From NCBI RefSeq assembly GCF_023159225.1, contig NC_063181.1, positions 19,308,073-19,372,072 of the forward strand: DNA of 64,000 nt. The letters run 5' to 3'. Position numbers and translations under genes: made by a program. Every line of letters starts with the position of its first letter. The stretch's first letter is position 1. This document shows, piece after piece, positions 59,030-64,000 of this stretch. This DNA comes from Perognathus longimembris pacificus. Lineage: Eukaryota; Chordata; Mammalia; Rodentia; Heteromyidae. Below the pieces are notes generated by a model. That model made no database searches. It was not told the origin of the DNA and saw only the letters and a program-made list of their open reading frames with translations.

Positions 59030-60242
59030 ATATCAAGCTCTACTAAAAATAATCCAACATAAAGGTCTTGCATCTAAAATAAACTTAAGAGATATAAAAT
59101 TTAAGCCCTTCCAAATATACCTTCCACAAACGACCTAATTAATAAATTGGCTAAAGCCTTGAAGAGAGACTTCTCAGTAGTATCAATGGGAAATAGAAAC
59201 ATGAAGAAACGTTCAACATCTGTGGCCAAAAAAGACATGTAAATCGAAACAACACTGAGATTCTACCTCACACCAGTTAGAATGAATATTATCAAAAACA
59301 CTGACAATAATATGCTGGCAGGATGTGGCCCAAAGGGAACTCTACTATATTGCTGATAGGAATGTAAACTTGTTCAAGCACTCTGGAAAGCAGTATGGAG
59401 GTTCCTCAAAAGATAGGATTCAGTATTCCACACCTGGGCATCTATCCATCTGACCACAAACAAGGCCACACTAAAGCTACCAGCACAACTATGTTCATAG
59501 CAGCATTGTTTACCATAACTAAGATATGTAATCAGTCCAGATGCCCCTCCATGGACAACTGGATCAAGGAAATGTGGTATATATACACAACAAAATTCTA
59601 TTACTCCATTAGAAAGAATGATATTGCACTACTCATAAGGAAGGGGACTTGGAAAAATACATATTAAGCATACTAAATTAGACTCAAAATACATAGGTTG
59701 CATGCTTTCCCTCATTTGTTGTAACTTGAATGTGCCTATACAACTACAAGTAAATACATTGGATGGTTAAAGACAAGAAATACACTGGAATAAGATAAAT
59801 TATGCACAATTCTAGACATTCACAAAGTGAGACAAAATGAGGATATTTTTTAGGAGAGGATCACAAGGGATCAATAACTAGGTACACATGATCACATAAA
59901 ATAATTATTGAAATGAAGTCCAATGGAAACAAGGTTTTATTTTCTTTGTTGCTGTTTTTGTTTTCTGTACCTTTTGTCTTGACTGCAAGTTGATCTGTTT
60001 TGGGGAGGATATATGGGGGCATAGAAATGGTGAGATAAAGTGTGAACAAGTACAGCAGTAATACTAGATAATATGTTGAAAATGCACTATTCAACTTGTG
60101 ATTGGGGATGGGAGGGAAAAACTAGGAATGAGCGAGAGAAGAAGTGACACGGCTCAAAATGAAATGTACTCATTACCTGACTTATGTAACTATAACCCCT
60201 CAGAACACATCACCTTTACAACCACAATAAAAATATAAATTA
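59030..60242 (+). mobile_element. L1 3' end (ORF2 tail and 3' UTR)
   Basis: ORF2-derived blocks: AGAGAGACTTCTCAGTAG, AAATCGAAACAACACTGAG, TTGCTGATAGGAATGTAAAC, CCAGATGCCCCTCCATGG, AATGTGGTATATATACACAAC. Part of ORF2 is still open at 59395-59667 (IRKNDIALLIRK region). The 3' UTR ends GTAACTATAACCCCTCAG, ACAATAAAAATATAAATT. It is 5' truncated. An IDL-Geo sits in its A-rich tail. Confidence 0.87.
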
Positions 60243-60258
60243 AAAAATCTAGCAGATT

Positions 60259-60475
60259 GGGGCTGGGGATATAGCCTAGTGGCAAGAGTGCCTGCCTCGG
60301 ATACACGAGGCCCTAGGTTCGATTCCCCAGCACCACATATACAGAAAACGGCCAGAAGCGGCGCTGTGGCTCAAGTGGCAGAGTGCTAGCCTTGAGCGGG
60401 AAGAAGCCAGGGACAGTGCTCAGGCCCTGAGTCCAAGGCCCAGGACTGGCCAAAAAAACAAACAAACAAACAAAC
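60259..60475 (+). mobile_element. IDL-Geo SINE, young subfamily
   Basis: It has all young-type positions (GGATATAGCC, GCCTCGGATACACGAGG, CCCTAGGTTCGATTCC, AAGCGGCGC, GAGCGGGAAG, GTCCAAGGCC) with almost no private changes. Target duplications AAAAATCTAGCAGATT at 60243-60258 and 60476-60491 are perfect. The tail is (AAAC)n. It is probably the most recent SINE insertion here. Confidence 0.95.
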
Positions 60476-60494
60476 AAAAATCTAGCAGATTAAA

Positions 60495-61345
60495 TGTTAT
60501 TACATATATTTATTGTTATGCAGTATTTTATGTGCTATCTATAAAGCTTGAGTTGCATTAGCGACTATGTGACTATATCATTCAAAGAAATGAAGTTAAC
60601 ATTAGATGTTTTAGATATTCCTAAAGAAATATTTTGACATTTTATCTAATTCGAATTTTATCCTAATTTAAAAGTTTTTGTTGGAGCTATGTATGAGAAA
60701 ATCTCAGAAAACCGTTCTTGGGCTTGGTCAAACTGCTCTTTAGATTTTAACTTATAAAAAGATAATTTTCATTTTTGTCTTTGACTTAGTTACAGGTCTG
60801 CAATGTTTTACCACAAATATGTAAATTTTATTTCAAATATAACATACAAAATAAAATATATATCTGTGGTAAATATATATGTACATATCATATGTATTAT
60901 ATCCAACAATGTGGAGCAAACCTGCTATTATCTGCCACGAAACACTAGAACTTGAATACATTTGTTAAGGTTCTCTGCTCAAGTTGCTTTCTTGCATTCT
61001 CCAAGTCTTACTGAATCATTTGAAAGTTCAATTTATTTGTGATTGGCTTTTATCAATTCCTATACTGTGCTATTTCACTAGTTTCCTAGGTCTTCCCTAC
61101 AACTTCAAAGAACACAGATACTAAAATATCTGAGACATCAGTTCCCTTTAGATGTATCATCACCGAGAACAAAGTAATTTTATTTTTGAAAATTAAATGA
61201 CAATACAGGCAGCATTTAAACTGCAGTATTTAAAATACTATATTCAAACCTAGAACCTTAAAAATATATTTCCAAAGCTAATTCTATCCTTCCTTCATTC
61301 CTCCCTTTTCCTATTTTCTTCCTTCCTTCTCCTCCCTCCTCTCTA
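60495..61345. other. Unrecognised AT-rich stretch
   Basis: No supported feature. Confidence 0.4.
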
Positions 61346-61351
61346 TTCTTT

Positions 61352-61392
<41 letters not shown>

Positions 61393-61393
61393 T
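61352..61393 (+). repeat. (ATC)n trinucleotide microsatellite
   Basis: About 14 ATC units. The minus-strand reading gives a meaningless polymethionine run. Confidence 0.96.
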
Positions 61394-61394
61394 T

Positions 61395-61497
61395 TGGCAC
61401 AATGTCTCATTATGTGGCTCAGGATGGCTTCAATCTCGTGATATCCTGCTTTTGTCCCAACTACTAAGATGGCAGGTGTATGCCAACACACCTGGCT
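61395..61497 (-). mobile_element. B1-like SINE, diverged
   Basis: Reversed B1: CAATGTCTCATTATGTGGC, TCAGGATGGCTTCAATCTCG, AACTACTAAGATGGCAGG, CAACACACCTGGC. Confidence 0.7.
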
Positions 61498-61604
61498 TTC
61501 ATTTCATCTTTGCCGATCTACTTAGATCTGGAGGAACATTATTTCCATCAGGATGGATGTGAGTAAAGAGGATATGTTTAAAAAGACTGTATGTGAATTG
61601 CAAA

Positions 61605-61905
61605 GCACAGTGATTCATGCCTGTAATCCTAGCTATATTGGTGGCTGAAATCAGGAGAATTGTGATTCAAAGTCAGCTTGGACAAAAAAATTCCCAAGAC
61701 TCCGTCTCAATCAACAAAACCTGTTATCACAGATATACAGCAGCACAGATAGAAGGATTAAAAAGCAAGTTGGCCCAGGCAAAAAGAGACCCTGTTTGAA
61801 AAATAATGAAAGCAAAAAGAGTTGATTGGAGATATGACTAAAGTGGTAGAACAGCTGTTCATTAAGTGCAAGGCCCAAAGTCTCTAGTACTGCCAAAAAA
61901 TATAA
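61605..61905 (+). mobile_element. Ancient B1+ID-like composite SINE
   Basis: B1-like start (AGTGATTCATGCCTGTAATC, CTAGCTATATTGGTGGCTG, TTCAAAGTCAGCTTGG), a middle with AAAGAGACCCTGTTTGAAAA, and an ID-like end (GGAGATATGACTAAAGTGG, TAGAACAGCTGTTC, AAGTGCAAGGCCCAAAG). It is the most complete copy of this family here. Confidence 0.65.
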
Positions 61906-61909
61906 CAAA

Positions 61910-62430
61910 GAACCTAAAATTATGTGGGTTATCTTGTCAGATTCCCCATTTGTGGGAATGTGACTTGATAGGATATAGGATATTTTAGAGGCTCTTCCGA
62001 CAATACTGAAACACAGCTTCTATGTAGAAGGTGACCTTCATCATTCTCAAAACTAAAGCTGTCTATTCTAAATTATAAAGATCAGTAAACATCAAGGAGA
62101 AAGAACACAGCAGAGTACTAATGTTTGTAGGCAATATTGAACATTTAGCTTTACTAATGATGCCAATTTTCAAAACGCATTATTTTGAAGTAAAGATGAT
62201 GCTGAGAAATGAGACACAACTTTCTTATTATACTTGTCAGTCAGAGATAGGTAATTCAGAAGTTAGGAAAAAAATACCAAGCTAGATAAGACTTTTGACT
62301 TTCTAGTTGCTATCCCAGCCTCTGCAATAGAGGGTAAAACTACAGTACAAATGAAGTTACTCAAATGAATTAAAAAAAAAAAAAAGATCACTACTGAATA
62401 TCAGTAGCCAAATGCTCCAAGATTTTTGTG
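61910..62430. other. Unrecognised stretch
   Basis: No supported feature. Confidence 0.4.
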
Positions 62431-62454
62431 CTTTAGGAACTTTCACATATTGAG

Positions 62455-62663
62455 AGGGCTGGGAATGTAGCTTAGCAGTAGGGTGCTTGCCTAGCATACA
62501 CGAAGCCCTGGGTTCCATCTCTCAGCACCACATAAACAGAAAAAGCCAGAAGTGGCTCTGTGACTCAAGTGGTAGAGTGCTAGCCTTGAGCAAAAAGAAG
62601 CCAAGGACAGTGCTCAGGCCCTGAGTTCAAGCCCAGGACTGGCACAAAAATAAAACAAAACAA
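62455..62663 (+). mobile_element. IDL-Geo dimeric SINE, oldest-looking
   Basis: The head is closer to plain ID elements (GGGCTGGGAATGTAGCTTAG, GGGTGCTTGCCTAGCATAC) than other copies. The Geo half keeps GAGTTCAAGCCC. Flanking duplications GAACTTTCACATAT (62437-62450) and GAACCTTCACATAT (62664-62677) differ by one base, and the head start is a few bases from the first. Confidence 0.88.
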
Positions 62664-62679
62664 GAACCTTCACATATGG

Positions 62680-63450
62680 AGGACCGCACCAGAGAGAAAA
62701 CAAATATACATGATAGCTCATCAGAACATTGCTTAGTTTGTAAAATGTACAAGATAAAAAGCATCTATATTAATAGCATTCTTTCTGCTCTGAGCTATTA
62801 GGGAACAAGATAAGAACCCAATAATCAGTGATAAGAGACATATCACTGTAACAGGCTAAAATTTAATCAGGACTAATATGCTGAGACTTCGTGTTACATT
62901 TTCTCTGGATTTAAAAAGCTTGTAAACTCTAATTATTTTAGGTGCTCAAATACAGACTATTCCCCCAATAGCAATTTCTTGTAACATTTATTAGAGATTT
63001 AAATATAAACTTAAATTTAAAATACACACTGCACAGATATTCATATTCATTTTGGGGGGTATGTAATGCTTAGATAAAATAATAACAATTTCAAATATAG
63101 AAAGTACCATTTCAGCATAATTTATTTTTGTGCTTATTTTACAGAAGAATTTTAAATACATGACAATGAGTATGTTTTACAACCTCCATTGCTTTCTTCT
63201 TTAAATGCAGATATCGGCAGAAAAAAAATGGTTTAGATGCAGTTTACTTTCTCCATAGTTGGCTTATTTTTTAGAGAATTATAAACCATGAAAGTAAAAT
63301 GAGTAAATGTTGGGAGTTTATTGCAAGCAGCACCTTGGGAAAGAAATGAAAGAGAAAGTTGTGTGGTTATAGGATATATACATTTACAATCAATACACAT
63401 ACTGCTATTTGCCCGGATACTAGCCATTCTTTACCTATGTCCAAATAAGT
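62680..63450. other. Unrecognised AT-rich stretch
   Basis: No supported feature. Confidence 0.4.
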
Positions 63451-63453
63451 CAC

Positions 63454-63506
63454 ATAGAAGCTAATAGTATAAGACAATAGTATATAGAAGTTAATAGTAT
63501 AAGACA
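63454..63506 (+). repeat. 30-bp tandem duplication
   Basis: Unit 1 at 63454-63483 is followed by a partial unit 2 (ATAGAAGTTAATAGTATAAG...) at 63484-63506, with one mismatch in 23 bases. Confidence 0.9.
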
Positions 63507-63793
63507 AGAAAGAAAGAGGTAGTTAGATAAACTCTCTCTTTGGATTAAGACAACTGGCTCATTTTTGGACTTATAAGAATGCCATAACTTCTATTATTTT
63601 AATCTGCTTTTGTTTTCCTTTAAAATATATGGCAAACCCTAAACTCTGTGTAGTCACCAGAAAATTGTCTCATGTTCCCTAAAGCCCTGTTTCCTATTAA
63701 CTCCTACTATTTTGCTTTCAGACAGGGAGACAAAAAGACAGAGGGAGAGGGAGACAGAGAAAAGGAGTGAGTGAAAGAGGAGAACAGAAAGGA

Positions 63794-63868
63794 AGAGGAG
63801 GAGGAGGAGGAGGAGGAGGAGGAGGAGGAGGAGGAGGAGGAGGAGGAGGAGGAGGAGGAGGAGGAGGA
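63794..63868 (+). repeat. (GGA)n trinucleotide microsatellite
   Basis: About 24 GGA units, flanked by GA-rich sequence (63725-63793 and 63869-63895). The minus-strand ORFs here are poly-Ser or poly-Pro readings of the repeat. Confidence 0.97.
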
Positions 63869-64000
63869 AGAGAGAGAGACAGAAAGAGAGATAGAGCCAT
63901 GTACCAAGATGTTTTCTGTATCGTCTAGTTCATTTTCTACTCAAACAATAGGGGAGGTAGTCCCATTTCCTTCTACTGGTATTATCCCAAATATAAGAAA

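Noticed and set aside
61258..61491. ORF with a methionine run
   Set aside because: Translation of the (ATC)n microsatellite and a reversed B1.
63707..63907. Poly-Ser and poly-Pro ORFs
   Set aside because: Overlapping readings of the (GGA)n microsatellite in two frames.

Overview
This is nuclear DNA from a rodent, and the repeats point to the superfamily Geomyoidea (kangaroo rats, pocket mice, pocket gophers). The deciding evidence is about sixteen copies of a dimeric SINE. Its left half resembles a tRNA-Ala/ID element and its right half is the 'Geo' monomer. From memory, this is the IDL-Geo SINE described only from Geomyoidea. The window is AT-rich and CpG-poor. It contains no convincing protein-coding gene, rRNA gene or CRISPR array, and no functional tRNA gene apart from tRNA-derived SINEs. 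The open reading frames of 60 to 199 codons are chance ORFs, run through transposon sequence, or translate microsatellites. It reads as intergenic sequence or the inside of a large intron.

Layout: 0-3 kb is a nested stack (an IDL-Geo, a B1-like/Geo SINE split by a 5'-truncated L1, and an older L1 split by another L1 fragment). 3-16 kb is mostly unrecognised sequence with scattered SINEs. 16.5-22.9 kb is retrotransposon-rich: L1 3' ends on both strands, a decayed L1 ORF2 block, and an ERV fragment (integrase remnant plus 3' LTR) ending in an A-rich tail at 17.65-18.33 kb. 24-30 kb has SINEs, an old L1 and a ~400-bp direct duplication. 30-36 kb has B1-Geo SINEs, a short exon-like CpG-rich segment (31.2 kb), a possible decayed coding remnant (32.3-33.1 kb) and an old L1. 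36-42 kb is mostly unrecognised, with a MaLR-type LTR at 39.1 kb. 42.65-43.08 kb is a CpG-rich solo LTR with a 6-bp target duplication, and 51.32-51.74 kb is a gammaretrovirus-like solo LTR with a 4-bp duplication. 53-58 kb holds older LTR, MER20-like and L1 pieces. 58-64 kb has several IDL-Geo SINEs, an L1 3' end, an ancient B1+ID-like SINE and microsatellites.

The most interesting signals concern SINE biology. The Geo monomer has an A-box/B-box pair and closing-stem complementarity, so it looks like a second, disguised tRNA-derived unit. It is shared by two SINE families (B1-like/Geo and IDL-Geo). Its B-box carries a T-to-C change in every younger IDL-Geo copy here, while most older copies keep the T. 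Other points worth checking are the ERV fragment that stops where its RNA should be polyadenylated, the CpG-rich solo LTR, the local duplication and the exon-like segment.

Boundaries given with target-site duplications were read directly and are good to a few bases. Boundaries of old L1, MaLR and B1 remnants are approximate. Family names rest on pattern recognition and were not checked against a repeat database.
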